A stretch of DNA of 64,000 nucleotides from Alphaproteobacteria bacterium (GTDB lineage Bacteria > Pseudomonadota > Alphaproteobacteria > SHVP01), in NCBI GenBank assembly GCA_016869765.1, contig VGES01000013.1, positions 16,248 to 80,247 of the forward strand, in the 5' to 3' direction. The position numbers and the translations under genes were made by a program. Positions within the stretch are counted from its first letter, which is position 1; each line of letters starts with the position of its first letter. A model generated the notes under the pieces. That model saw only the letters and a list, made by a program, of their open reading frames with translations. It did no database searches and was not told where the DNA came from. Of the stretch, positions 25,949-34,769 are shown piece by piece.

Positions 25949-26632
25949 ATGCACACACGATCAGCCCGGGGTCGCATCGACTACATCCGCGACGGCAAGG
26001 GCGTCTCGGGACGCGAGTTTTTCTCCGTCACCGTGTCACAAAGCGGCGATCGAACGTTGCGCGCCCAATGCGAGATGGACGACATCGGGCTGCTGCGGGA
26101 CGTGATCCAGACGGTCTCGAAGGACTGGTTTCCCCGGGACTCCTATGTCCGGCTGGCGCAGCACGGAAAATTCATGGGCGTCGGCTGGTTCCGCTGCGAT
26201 GCGACGGGAATTGCCTGTGAGGCATTCACGCTTGCCGAGGGCCGGGTGACGCAGCGGGTCGAAACCGGCCGGCCGGTGCGCATCATCGCCTCGCACCCGT
26301 TGATGACGGACGGGTGGCAATGTGCCGCGTTCGATCACGCCCGGAGTGACCGCATCCAAACCGTTGAGCCGTGGGCCAACACCTCGCCCCGCCCGGACGG
26401 GGGCTCCGGGCCAATGATCGGGATCGGCACGAAGGTGATCGAGTACGTGGGCGAGGAGCGCATCACGGTTCCGGCCGGGACGTTCAGCACCCGGCACTAC
26501 CGTCTGATAGCGTCCAACCCGGCGACTCCGCCGCTCGAAACCTGGGTGATGGGCGATGATTCCCAGTTCGTCAAAATGCGCTGGGACCTGCTGCGCTCGG
26601 ACTACGTGTTGGCGGAGTACCAGACGTCGTAG
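25949..26632 (+). CDS. Unknown-family protein, paralogue 1 of 2
   Basis: The product has 227 residues and no recognised domain. It is clearly related to the product of 30256-30969: shared elements include R-A-[QM]-C-E-[MI], L-R-D-V, an S-H-P-L before a C-A-x-F-D-H segment, S-G-P-M-[IL]-G and E-Y-V-G-[EX]-E-R-[IV]-T-V-P-A-G-T-F...H-Y-R. The V-P-A-G-T-F beta-strand element recalls lipocalin-like or DUF3108-like barrels, but this is inference. No signal peptide is seen. The start was set at the Met that aligns with the second copy and follows a GGGGG site; longer starts exist. Confidence 0.65.
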   Translation: MHTRSARGRIDYIRDGKGVSGREFFSVTVSQSGDRTLRAQCEMDDIGLLRDVIQTVSKDWFPRDSYVRLAQHGKFMGVGWFRCDATGIACEAFTLAEGRVTQRVETGRPVRIIASHPLMTDGWQCAAFDHARSDRIQTVEPWANTSPRPDGGSGPMIGIGTKVIEYVGEERITVPAGTFSTRHYRLIASNPATPPLETWVMGDDSQFVKMRWDLLRSDYVLAEYQTS

Positions 26633-26638
26633 CAAGTC

Positions 26639-27805
26639 TCAGTAGACGCGGAGCACGACCGGGCAGTTGACGATCATTCCGGCGGGACCGAACGCAGTGC
26701 CGCCGGGGCCGGCCAGCCAGTCACGATCGACGAATCCGATGATCGTGGCCTCGTCGGTGAGGCGGGCACGCAGCTGTTGGTCGAGGGCTTCGCGCGTCCA
26801 CTCGACCGGGAAGACATCCCACAGCGGACTGTAGTCGTCTCCCAGCGTGGGGACGCCGCCCAGCACGTTCAGCGGCGACAGTCGCTCGGCCAGCGCGCTC
26901 TCGATGCCCTGGCGGTGCGGGTGGCCGCGCTCACGCGCGCCGTTGAGGACGAGCACCAACCGTTCGACCGCACTGTCCGGCCGGTCGCCGGCACCGACCG
27001 GCACGTCCTTGAGCGCCGGTGCGTAGGTTGCGCCCTCCAACGCCGCCGGAAGCGGATCGTTGGCCTCCGTGGAAAAGTACAGAATCGGGCGGCCGACGGA
27101 GAACCCCAGCGTCAGGCCGAGCGTGACCGACCGGGTGCGCGGGCAGATTGCGAGCACGTTGTCGTGAACGCGGCGATAGTCGACGCGGCCGTCACAGAAC
27201 GCATCGAGTTCCGTGGCGCTCGGGCCCTGAGCCAAGACCGGCGCATTGTAGACGACGCTGCCCAGACGCACGAGCGGGGTGTAGTCGGCATCGCCGACCG
27301 AGCCGGGAGCGGCCGCCCGAGGAGGGAACAGCTTTGGCTCCTCACCGGGCTCGACCTTGCGCTCCGGCGAAAAGTCGACACGGCCACGACCGAACACCCA
27401 GGTCCCGTCAGCGGCGCGGGTGACCTCACGTACCGCTTTGCCGTGGGCATTTGCGAGTTTCGCAGCGTGATTGACGCCCTGTGCCCGGGCCGCCGCGGCT
27501 TCGCTCGCGTCGGTCAACACGAACCAAACCGGTTCCCCGCTGGCCGTGCGGCCTTGTTCGAGCGGCAGCGTCACGGTTCCCGCGTCGAGATCGAGTCGCG
27601 CGCGGGTGAGAAACTGGACCGGACCCACGCCTGTGCCGGGGCCCCCTTTCGGAACGAAGGGCACGTCCAGTTCGATGGCGCGAGCCGCCGGTACGATGTT
27701 GTTGGGTTCTGCGCTGCGGGTTTGTGCCGTGCTCAAGGGCGGGAGCGGTACCAAGGCGAGGACAACGAGACCGGCGAGACAAAAGACGACGAAGCGGGGC
27801 GCCAT
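26639..27805 (-). CDS. Exported protein of unknown function
   Basis: A protein of 388 residues with a signal peptide (hydrophobic residues 4-22, cleavage near LSTA-Q). After it come a beta-rich region with V-W-F-V-L-T-D-A-S-E and a region N-A-H-G-K-A-V-R-E-V. No enzyme motif was recognised. The pattern of a repeated W-F-V-L-T-D element, V-N-x-A-x-K-L-A-N and Y-x-P-L-V resembles uncharacterised secreted proteins. It follows the SPOR lipoprotein gene by 11 bases, so they may be co-transcribed. The ATG was set at the signal peptide; the longer frame upstream overlaps the SPOR gene. Confidence 0.6.
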   Translation of the reverse strand: MAPRFVVFCLAGLVVLALVPLPPLSTAQTRSAEPNNIVPAARAIELDVPFVPKGGPGTGVGPVQFLTRARLDLDAGTVTLPLEQGRTASGEPVWFVLTDASEAAAARAQGVNHAAKLANAHGKAVREVTRAADGTWVFGRGRVDFSPERKVEPGEEPKLFPPRAAAPGSVGDADYTPLVRLGSVVYNAPVLAQGPSATELDAFCDGRVDYRRVHDNVLAICPRTRSVTLGLTLGFSVGRPILYFSTEANDPLPAALEGATYAPALKDVPVGAGDRPDSAVERLVLVLNGARERGHPHRQGIESALAERLSPLNVLGGVPTLGDDYSPLWDVFPVEWTREALDQQLRARLTDEATIIGFVDRDWLAGPGGTAFGPAGMIVNCPVVLRVY

Positions 27806-27816
27806 GACTCCGCGCG

Positions 27817-28500
27817 CTACTTGCTGCCGGAGAAGTGGGCTACCGTGCAATAGGCCTTGCGCGCTTTGAGCACCTTGCAGACCTCGTTGGCGCTCGCGGA
27901 GTCGGTGAAGGGGCCCGCCTTCAGCCGCTGGAACGTGCCTTTGTCGCCGGCCAGCTTGACCGGCGAAATGCGGTAGTCGAGGCTGCCGAGCAGGTCGGCG
28001 TATTTGCCGCTCAGGTCTTTCCAACCCTTGCGCGCGGTATCCTCGTCCTTGAACGAGGCGAGGTGGACGGAGAACTGGTCTTTGGTCGCCACTGATGCGG
28101 ATTGTGGAATGGGGCCTTGACCCGGCGCCGCGCCGAGGTTGAGCAAGGTCGGACCGGCTCCCGGACGTCCATCCGGACGGCGCACCAACGCGACCAAGGT
28201 TCGAAGGTCGTTCTCCATCGACGTCAGACGCTCGAGGCCGGGCCCGATACGATCGATCTCGGCCTGCAAGGACGCGACCTTTTGCTCCAGCTGTTGCACG
28301 CGGTTGGGGATGCTGTTGGCTGGCGAGGGATCGAGGTCGGTCCTGCTCACCGTTCGCGGCGCGGGAGTCGTTCGCGACGCGGCGGGCGTACCCGTCGCCG
28401 AACTGCCGGAACCAAAGAGATCGTTGAAGGTCGAACACCCGACCAGCGTGGACAGCGTGAGCGCAACGATCAGGAAACGGGCGTGCGGGGGACGCCGCAC
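27817..28500 (-). CDS. SPOR-domain lipoprotein
   Basis: The protein has 227 residues with a lipoprotein signal (L-V-G-C, Cys near residue 22). A Ser/Thr/Pro-rich stretch follows, then a coiled-coil segment (about 65-105, R-V-Q-Q-L-E-Q-K-V-A-S-L-Q-A-E-I). The last 80 residues form a SPOR domain (F-S-V-H-L-A-S-F-K-D-E-D-T-A, ending R-L-K-A-G-P-F-T-D), which binds denuded peptidoglycan glycan strands at division or cell-wall remodelling sites. It should be anchored to the outer membrane. It sits upstream of the exported unknown gene in the same direction. Confidence 0.85.
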   Translation of the reverse strand: MRRPPHARFLIVALTLSTLVGCSTFNDLFGSGSSATGTPAASRTTPAPRTVSRTDLDPSPANSIPNRVQQLEQKVASLQAEIDRIGPGLERLTSMENDLRTLVALVRRPDGRPGAGPTLLNLGAAPGQGPIPQSASVATKDQFSVHLASFKDEDTARKGWKDLSGKYADLLGSLDYRISPVKLAGDKGTFQRLKAGPFTDSASANEVCKVLKARKAYCTVAHFSGSK

Positions 28501-28774
28501 CTTGATGGGGTGCAGCGGGACACCGGCCGCACTGACCGTGCCGTCGTCACCGATCCATACCGCAGCGTCCGGGCCTAAGCCTCGATCGCTGCCCCTCCCC
28601 GAAATGCATTGCGCATCGCGTACCTAATCTAGCCGACGCAAGTGGTCGAAACCACTAGATTTTGTGTCGAATGCGTTCTTTTCTCAACCCCCAAGTGTGA
28701 CGGTTGTACTTGTACCACCTACAATCTCGATCGAGATTCACGCCGGGAGGGGACGACCGTCGCGTGGTTGGGTC

Positions 28775-29032
28775 ATGAAGAAACGCTGGGAAGTGCTGGT
28801 CTACAACAAGTTGGTACGAGACCTCGTCGAACAGGACCAGCACCATCGCTACTACAAGGACGATTGGGCAGACGTCCATCACGAACAGGTGGAGGCGCCC
28901 GACCTCGCGGGTGCACGCCGCCGTGCCACCGCGCGTTATCCCGCCCGCGATGGCTTCGTCATCGTCGAGATCAACGAGGCCAAGGACGATGAAGACGAGG
29001 CCGCGCCCGAAAAGCACCGGGACAAGCCCTGA
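28775..29032 (+). CDS. Small hypothetical protein
   Basis: An 85-residue hydrophilic protein rich in charged residues at both ends, with no signal peptide, helix or known motif. The N-terminus K-K-R-W-E-V-L-V-Y-N-K-L-V-R and the C-terminal acidic-basic tail are the main features. The start was set at the ATG before this region, as the longer frame has an unlikely composition. It precedes the small lipoprotein gene by 54 bases. Nothing suggests a function. Confidence 0.5.
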   Translation: MKKRWEVLVYNKLVRDLVEQDQHHRYYKDDWADVHHEQVEAPDLAGARRRATARYPARDGFVIVEINEAKDDEDEAAPEKHRDKP

Positions 29033-29086
29033 GGTGGCGCCGTTAACGTCGCGTTAATCGATTCGGTGCGAGCATGGGGATGCGCC

Positions 29087-29353
29087 ATGGAGCGCTCATT
29101 CATGACCCTGGTCCGTCGCGTCGTTTCCGTCCTCGTCCTGTCGAGCCTCACGGCTTGCGGCTCCGGGCTCGCCTGCAACAACGAGTTCGGTGCGCCACCC
29201 GAGCGCCAATTGTGGTGCAGCGATTTCGAGAACATGGCGAAAACCCTATTCTCTGTGCCGCCGCCGCGGCCGGTCGCGCCCGAGCGCGTTACCTGCGTCG
29301 AGACGCTCGGCGACCGGGAGTGTCACGCCATTCCCCCGGTCGCCAATCGCTGA
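29087..29353 (+). CDS. Small putative lipoprotein
   Basis: An 88-residue product with a short signal peptide ending in L-T-A-C, which is a lipobox. The mature part holds five further cysteines (A-C-N-N, W-C-S-D, T-C-V-E, E-C-H) that could form disulfides. No family was recognised. Earlier in-frame GTG and later ATG starts are possible. It ends 3 bases before the convergent cupin gene. Confidence 0.5.
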   Translation: MERSFMTLVRRVVSVLVLSSLTACGSGLACNNEFGAPPERQLWCSDFENMAKTLFSVPPPRPVAPERVTCVETLGDRECHAIPPVANR

Positions 29354-29356
29354 TCG

Positions 29357-29746
29357 TCAGGCCCAGGTCTTGCGGGCCGGCGATTTGATCTCGACCTGCA
29401 CGCACTCTTCCAGCGCTTCGGAGTAGTGCGGCACGCCCGGCGGGTGACGCCAGACGTCGCCGGTGGTGGCGAGGAATTCCTTGTCGCCGATCTTCATCTT
29501 GAGCTTGCCGTAGAGCAGCATCGCTACGGATTCGTGATCGTCGTGCTGATGTATCGGGTCGATCAGGCCCTTGCCACGTTTGGCTTTCAGAACGACGAAG
29601 TTCTCGGTCACCATCAGCACCTTTAGCGACAGTTCGCCCATTTCCTTCACGCCCTCGACGGCGTGAATCTCTTCGTAGGGAATGTCCTTGTCGGCGCGGA
29701 ACAGGACGTTCATCGGCTTCATCATACGGTCGGCTGGTTTGTTCAT
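29357..29746 (-). CDS. Cupin-domain protein A
   Basis: A 129-residue single cupin. Metal-ligand positions are seen in P-I-H-Q-H-D-D-H-E-S (two His, Glu) and in P-P-G-V-P-H-Y-S (His), the two conserved cupin motifs. It likely binds a divalent metal and acts as an isomerase, dioxygenase or sensor; nothing more specific is visible. It is the second gene of a minus-strand pair with cupin B, 27 bases apart. Confidence 0.85.
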   Translation of the reverse strand: MNKPADRMMKPMNVLFRADKDIPYEEIHAVEGVKEMGELSLKVLMVTENFVVLKAKRGKGLIDPIHQHDDHESVAMLLYGKLKMKIGDKEFLATTGDVWRHPPGVPHYSEALEECVQVEIKSPARKTWA

Positions 29747-29773
29747 CGGTCCCTCCCTCGTGGGTGTTGAGAT

Positions 29774-30163
29774 TTACTTCGGCCGTTCAGCCTCGTCATA
29801 GTAGTGGATCTCGAAGCCGAAGCAGCCCTGATCGGTGGTCACCGGCCCGTGCCAGGCGCCCGGCGGCCGCACGGCATAGGTGGGCGCTCGAAAGACCTCG
29901 CCGCCCTTGCCGTTCTTGTCGTTGCCCACGCGCAGGTCACCGGAGAACAGGAACACCTCTTCCCAGTAATCGTGGCAAAAGGCCTCGGTGGTGTACGTGC
30001 CGGGTTCGATCCTGATCAGGCGGGAACGTGACCCGCGTTTGTTTTTCTCATCGAGCGAACCCGACAGGATCTTCTGCTTGATACCGGCAGGGTAGCCGGC
30101 CGGGGTCTCCCAGCCGGTCGTCATGTCGACTTCGTAGAATTCTCGGTGGAGTTTTGGGATCAT
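29774..30163 (-). CDS. Cupin-domain protein B
   Basis: A 129-residue cupin of a different subtype from its neighbour. The motif C-H-D-Y-W-E-E-V-F-L-F-S-G-D-L recalls ChrR-type cupins, with His in P-P-G-A-W-H-G-P as the other ligand. It has about the same length as cupin A but low similarity, so they are probably not recent duplicates and may act on related compounds. Its 5' end faces the unknown-family gene at 30256. Confidence 0.82.
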   Translation of the reverse strand: MIPKLHREFYEVDMTTGWETPAGYPAGIKQKILSGSLDEKNKRGSRSRLIRIEPGTYTTEAFCHDYWEEVFLFSGDLRVGNDKNGKGGEVFRAPTYAVRPPGAWHGPVTTDQGCFGFEIHYYDEAERPK

Positions 30164-30255
30164 GGGGTTCTCGGACTGACGGCCTCAGGGCCGGGGCGGG
30201 CCGGCATTCTAGCGGGCGACCCGGCCAGCGCCAACCGATCCGACCACGAGGGCAT

Positions 30256-30969
30256 ATGCGTCATCGAACCTTCCGCGGACGCATGCAGCGGGTTCACGAT
30301 CAGTTTGGACACCAGGGTGGTGAATGGTGGACCTACACGGTTCACGGCGATGGAACGCGCACGGTGCGGGCGATGTGCGAGATCGAGCACCGCGAAGTGA
30401 CCGGCCGTTCGGTGCTGCGGGACGTCACATATTCGATGGACGATCGTTTTCGACCATTGGATGCCTTCGTGCGCCTCACCGTGAACGATCGTTTCCGAGG
30501 CTCGGCATGGTTTCGCTTCGCGGAAGATCACGCCGAGTGCGAAGGCTTCGCGGCCGATCTCGGGCGCTATCGCCAGCGTTGGCCGCTCGCGACCCGGGCG
30601 CTCGCATTCGGGTCCCATCCGCTGTTCTGCGACACGCTGCTTTGCGCGCGTTTCGATCATTCGCGACCGGAACGCGTTCAGCGCCTCGACCAGGTGCTGT
30701 TGAGTTCGCTCGAGCACGATGGCGCGTCGGGCCCGATGTTGGGGGCGATCAGCTTTTCCATCGAATACGTGGGACGCGAGCGGGTGACGGTTCCGGCCGG
30801 GACCTTCGAGGCCGATCACTATCGCTTTCTGCTGGATGGCGCCCTGCCCAAGGACCATCCGGTCGAAGAGCTTTGGTGCGTGCCGCGCGAGTACACGTTC
30901 GTCAAAGTGCGGATCGGTGGTTACATCGCGACGAGTTACGAACTGGCGGAATTCCAGGGTCCCTCCTAG
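30256..30969 (+). CDS. Unknown-family protein, paralogue 2 of 2
   Basis: A 237-residue protein related along its length to the product of 25949-26632, including the Y-V-G-R-E-R-V-T-V-P-A-G-T-F segment and a S-H-P-L...C-A-R-F-D-H-S stretch. No signal peptide or known domain is visible. The ATG after an ACGAGGGC site was chosen; it also aligns with the start of the paralogue. The methyltransferase of paralogue 2 begins 57 bases downstream, so the two genes may form an operon, unlike the arrangement at the other pair. Confidence 0.68.
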   Translation: MRHRTFRGRMQRVHDQFGHQGGEWWTYTVHGDGTRTVRAMCEIEHREVTGRSVLRDVTYSMDDRFRPLDAFVRLTVNDRFRGSAWFRFAEDHAECEGFAADLGRYRQRWPLATRALAFGSHPLFCDTLLCARFDHSRPERVQRLDQVLLSSLEHDGASGPMLGAISFSIEYVGRERVTVPAGTFEADHYRFLLDGALPKDHPVEELWCVPREYTFVKVRIGGYIATSYELAEFQGPS

Positions 30970-31026
30970 GCCAACCCGCGGCCGGCGGGGTCGCCTATAA
31001 TGGAGGCGCCAACCAGGGAGAGCCCG

Positions 31027-32181
31027 ATGTCGTTCCAGACCCCCCATGCCGTCTTGCCGAGCACCACGCACGACGAAGCCGCGCGTCAGGACTTCGTCAA
31101 GTCGATGCGTCAGCACGTCACGATGAGCCTCACGCCGGGCAACGAGGTGGTCTATCGCCGGGCGGTCCTGCCCGCGTTCGCCCGTCGTCACGGTCGTTCG
31201 CCCAAAGATCGTCGGGAAGTGCGGGCAGCGATGCTGCGTGAGCCCTACCATCAGGCTTGGAGCGCGATGATGCGCACGACCCAGGAGATGATCTGGGACT
31301 CGATCGAGACCTCGGTCGACCGCCAGCGTGCGACGCTCAACGCCCGGGCCGCGCAACTGGTCGGCAAACACGGAACGCTGACGCTCGACCCCGATCTCGT
31401 GCCGCCGCGTTACGTTACGGCCGTCGACATCCACTGCATGCCGGGCAACTACACGACCGACCCGGGTCCGGGCGATGTCACCGCGGGCGCGCTCTACGAT
31501 CGCGGCGTCTACCTGTACATGATGGGCGGCATGGGCGGGACGAACCAGTCCTGCGGCGACATGCTGATCGGCTACATCCGAAAGTCGTTTCCCGACCTCG
31601 CGCCGCAGCGGATTCTCGACATGGGTTGTGCCGTCGGACATTCGACTCTGCCTTACGCCGAGGCGTTTCCGGCCGCCGAGATCCATGGCATCGACGTCGG
31701 CGCACCCATGCTGCGCTACGCGCACGCGCGCGCCGAGGCGATGGGCAAGCGCGTCCATTTCAGTCAGCAGAACGCCGAGCGCACCAACTTCGCCACCGGT
31801 TCGTTCGATCTCGTGGTGTCGCACATCGCGTTGCACGAAACCTCGGCCAAGGCGGTTCACGCGATCATGCGCGAGAGCCGGCGCTTGCTGCGCCCGGGCG
31901 GGATCGCCCTCCACCTCGAAGTGCCCCCGTTCGCCGGCAAGGACCCGTTCGACCAATACCTGACCGACTGGGACACGCACTACAACGCCGAGCCCTTCAT
32001 CGGCACGTTGCACGACCTCGACATGCGGGCGGTCATCGCCGGGGCCGGGTTTTCGCCACGCGAGACGATTCTTGATCTCGTCCCGCTGGTGATCTACGTG
32101 GCCGATCCCGGCAAAGACGGCAACTACGCCCATCACGTCGGCGGCCATTTCTGCGTCGCGGGCGGTCGGCGATCCTCCTGA
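31027..32181 (+). CDS. SAM-dependent methyltransferase with unusual N-terminal region (paralogue 2)
   Basis: A 384-residue protein with the same layout as the one at 14408-15544: an uncharacterised N-terminal region of about 190 residues and a class I methyltransferase domain with motif I I-L-D-M-G-C-A-V-G-H-S-T. Shared blocks include V-D-I-H-C-M-P-G, V-H-F-S-Q-Q-N-A-E and V-V-S-H-I-A-L-H-E-T. Both also share Y-N-A-E-P near residue 325. The substrate is unknown. Its stop overlaps the upstream coding end of the next gene, and the unknown-family gene lies just before it. Confidence 0.83.
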   Translation: MSFQTPHAVLPSTTHDEAARQDFVKSMRQHVTMSLTPGNEVVYRRAVLPAFARRHGRSPKDRREVRAAMLREPYHQAWSAMMRTTQEMIWDSIETSVDRQRATLNARAAQLVGKHGTLTLDPDLVPPRYVTAVDIHCMPGNYTTDPGPGDVTAGALYDRGVYLYMMGGMGGTNQSCGDMLIGYIRKSFPDLAPQRILDMGCAVGHSTLPYAEAFPAAEIHGIDVGAPMLRYAHARAEAMGKRVHFSQQNAERTNFATGSFDLVVSHIALHETSAKAVHAIMRESRRLLRPGGIALHLEVPPFAGKDPFDQYLTDWDTHYNAEPFIGTLHDLDMRAVIAGAGFSPRETILDLVPLVIYVADPGKDGNYAHHVGGHFCVAGGRRSS

Positions 32182-33185
32182 CCGCCTTCCGCGCGCGACG
32201 AGCGGGCGTCCTCGTCCTGCTGCTTGCGCTGCTCGCGAACCGCGGGTTCGCGGCGGACGTGACCACGTCGCTCGCCGATGGCCGGACGGGGGCCGTGGCC
32301 TTCTGGTCGACCTCGCCCGCGAGCCCGACTCCGTATCTTACCGGCGTCGAAACCGCACGCGTGCCGATTGCCGCTACCCTGACACTGCCGCGCGGTGGGG
32401 CGGAGAGATTTCCCGCGGTTGTCCTGCATCACGGCAGCGGGGGGATCAGCGCCGGTCGTGAGTTCGCCTGGGTCGAGCGACTGGCCGAGCAAGGCCTGGC
32501 GACGTTGCTCGTCGATTCGTTCGGTCCACGCGGCGTTCGGAGCACCGCCGAAGATCAGAGCCAGGTGTCGACCGTGGCCATGGTCGCCGATTCGTTCAAC
32601 GCCCTGGCGCTGTTGGCGACGCACCCACGCATCGATCCGGATCGTATCGCTGTCATGGGGTTTTCGAAGGGAGGGCAGGTGGCGCTCTACACGGCGCTCG
32701 AAGCGTTCCGGCGCGCGGCCGGCATCGGCGATCGCGCCTACGCACTTCACGTCGCATTCTATCCGTCGTGCGCGCTGCCCTATCTGTCGCGCGAGACGAC
32801 GCGCCGGCCGCTCGCGGTGTTCTTGGGTGGTCTCGACGACTACACGCCGGCCGCACAATGCGACCGCTACGTCGACTGGTTTCGTGATCGCGGATCACCG
32901 GTCGAGGTGTTTCGTTACGCCAAGGCTGGACATGGTTTCGATACGCCCGGTGCACCGGTGCGCCTCAACCGGGTGCAGAGCGCCCGGGCCTGCGCCCTCG
33001 ACCTCGAACTCGAACCGGTCCAAGGGCGGCGTCAGGACGATGGCCGGGTCGTCGCGCCGGGCGAGATCGGAAATTTTCTTCGCGGCTGTAGCCAGCGTGG
33101 CGCAACTTTCGGAGGTCACGCGCCCTCGCTCGCGCGCGCCGTCACCGATTTGACACAGGTCCTGGGCAAACACCTCATGCCGTAA
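32178..33185 (+). CDS. Exported dienelactone-hydrolase-like protein with no standard start codon
   Basis: The frame encodes about 335 residues of an alpha/beta-hydrolase. The nucleophile elbow is G-F-S-K-G-G, and Asp in L-G-G-L-D-D and His in A-G-H-G-F-D complete a triad, resembling dienelactone-hydrolase-type enzymes though the usual Cys is a Ser. A clear signal peptide (hydrophobic core, cleavage near F-A-A-D) lies upstream of the first GTG (32259), but no ATG, GTG or TTG precedes it. The only candidates are CTG at 32178, overlapping the TGA of the methyltransferase gene, or a missing base. The stop is TAA. Confidence 0.7.
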   Translation: MTAFRARRAGVLVLLLALLANRGFAADVTTSLADGRTGAVAFWSTSPASPTPYLTGVETARVPIAATLTLPRGGAERFPAVVLHHGSGGISAGREFAWVERLAEQGLATLLVDSFGPRGVRSTAEDQSQVSTVAMVADSFNALALLATHPRIDPDRIAVMGFSKGGQVALYTALEAFRRAAGIGDRAYALHVAFYPSCALPYLSRETTRRPLAVFLGGLDDYTPAAQCDRYVDWFRDRGSPVEVFRYAKAGHGFDTPGAPVRLNRVQSARACALDLELEPVQGRRQDDGRVVAPGEIGNFLRGCSQRGATFGGHAPSLARAVTDLTQVLGKHLMP

Positions 33186-33251
33186 CGGCCGCCCGTTGAC
33201 TTGCGGGGCGTGCGGAGTCACAACCCGCGCCCTTTTGTGGAGCCATCGACC

Positions 33252-34769
33252 GTGACGACCAGAGCAACCCGCCGCGAATGGATCGGCCTCGCCATCATCG
33301 CGCTGCCGTGCGGGGTCTATGCCATGGACCTGACGGTGCTCTACCTGGCCGTACCGTCGCTTTCGGCCGATCTCCAGCCGAGCAGCACGCAACTCCTGTG
33401 GATCATGGACATCTACGGTTTCCTCGTCGCCGGGTGCCTGGTGACGATGGGGACCCTGGGCGACCGTGTCGGCCGACGTCGCATCATGCTTTGGGGCGCG
33501 GCGGCCTTCGCCGTGACGTCCGTGGTTGCCGCGTTCGCGCCGACCGCGGATCTCCTCGTGGCCGCGCGTGCCGCTTTGGGTGTCGCGGGGGCGACGGTCG
33601 CGCCCTCGACGTTGTCCCTGATCCGCAACATGTTCCACAACGAACGCCAGCGCACCTTCGCGATCGGCGTTTGGATCGCCGCGTTCTCGGCTGGGGCCGC
33701 CATTGGTCCGGTCGTGGGGGGCGTTCTGATCGAGTTCTTCTGGTGGGGCTCGGTGTTCCTCCTGGCCGTGCCGGTGATGGTCATTCTGCTCGTGCTCGGA
33801 CCCCGGTTCTTGCCCGAGTATCGCGACCCGGCGGCACGGCCACTCGACCTCGCGAGTGCAGCGCTCTCGCTCTTCGCCGTGCTGGCCGTCATCTACGGGG
33901 TGAAGCGCCTGGTCGAGCACGACGACCTTCTCGTTTCGCTGGCCGCGATCCTGTTCGGGATCGTGCTCGCCGTGATCTTCGTTCGCCGCCAGCGCGGTCT
34001 CGCCCATCCGCACATCGAGCTGTCGCTGTTCGCGGCACCGGCGTTTCGCGCCTCGCTCGGGGTCTACGCGGTGATCGGCTTGGTCATGTTCGGCATTTAC
34101 TATTTCATCCCGCAATATTTCCAGCTCGTGGCGGGGCTTTCGCCGTTGTCCGCCGCGCTGTGGACCTCGCCCGGCGCGCTCGCCTTCGTCGTCGGCTCGA
34201 TGTGGACGGCGCGCTGGGTGGCGCGTTTCGGGCGCGAACGGACGCTGATCGCCGGCCAGGCGGTCGCGGCGGCCGGCCTTCTCGCCACCGCCTTCGTCAC
34301 CGCGACCGATTCCGTCGTGTTGCTGGCCGTCGCCTCCGTCGTCGCCTCGATCGGTTTTGCCCCGGTGATCACCATCGCCAACGATCTCATTGTCGGCACG
34401 GCGCCGCCCGAGCGTGCCGGCGCGGCTTCCGGGGTGGCGGAAACGTGTGGCGAACTTTCGGGCGCCCTCGGCGTCGCGCTGTTCGGGACCCTCGGCGTCG
34501 GCCTCTATCGCGCGGGAACCGACGCGTCGCTGGCGACCCTCGTCACACCGTCGTTGCTCGCCGAGATGCAGGCAACCTTGGGTGGGGCGGTCGGGGCGAG
34601 CGCACGGCTCGATCCCGTGGTGCGCGACACGGTGTTGGCGGCGGCGCGCGAGGCCTTCGTGGACGGCATGCAGGCGACGGCGTGGATCTGCGGATCGCTC
34701 ACCGCCGCAACGGCGGTTTTCGCCGCGCGCTGGTCGGCCGCCTTCAGGATGACCGCGGCCGCGCCGTGA
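33252..34769 (+). CDS. MFS exporter, DHA2 (14-helix) family
   Basis: A 505-residue membrane protein with about 14 helices. The N-terminal motif W-I-M-D-I-Y-G-F and the loop motif G-D-R-V-G-R-R-R-I-M, followed by G-A-T-V-A-P-S-T-L-S-L-I, are typical of the EmrB/QacA drug:H+ antiporters. It should export toxic organic cations or drugs. No regulator of the TetR or MarR type is next to it. The GTG was chosen because the upstream frame is outside the family. Its end overlaps the convergent FMN reductase gene by 26 bases. Confidence 0.88.
   Translation: MTTRATRREWIGLAIIALPCGVYAMDLTVLYLAVPSLSADLQPSSTQLLWIMDIYGFLVAGCLVTMGTLGDRVGRRRIMLWGAAAFAVTSVVAAFAPTADLLVAARAALGVAGATVAPSTLSLIRNMFHNERQRTFAIGVWIAAFSAGAAIGPVVGGVLIEFFWWGSVFLLAVPVMVILLVLGPRFLPEYRDPAARPLDLASAALSLFAVLAVIYGVKRLVEHDDLLVSLAAILFGIVLAVIFVRRQRGLAHPHIELSLFAAPAFRASLGVYAVIGLVMFGIYYFIPQYFQLVAGLSPLSAALWTSPGALAFVVGSMWTARWVARFGRERTLIAGQAVAAAGLLATAFVTATDSVVLLAVASVVASIGFAPVITIANDLIVGTAPPERAGAASGVAETCGELSGALGVALFGTLGVGLYRAGTDASLATLVTPSLLAEMQATLGGAVGASARLDPVVRDTVLAAAREAFVDGMQATAWICGSLTAATAVFAARWSAAFRMTAAAP

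Noticed and set aside
30160..32148. A 662-residue open frame on the minus strand opposite the methyltransferase and unknown-family genes
   Set aside because: It lies antisense to two convincing genes, has no recognisable domain and shows the Arg/His/Gly-rich composition of a GC-rich shadow frame.
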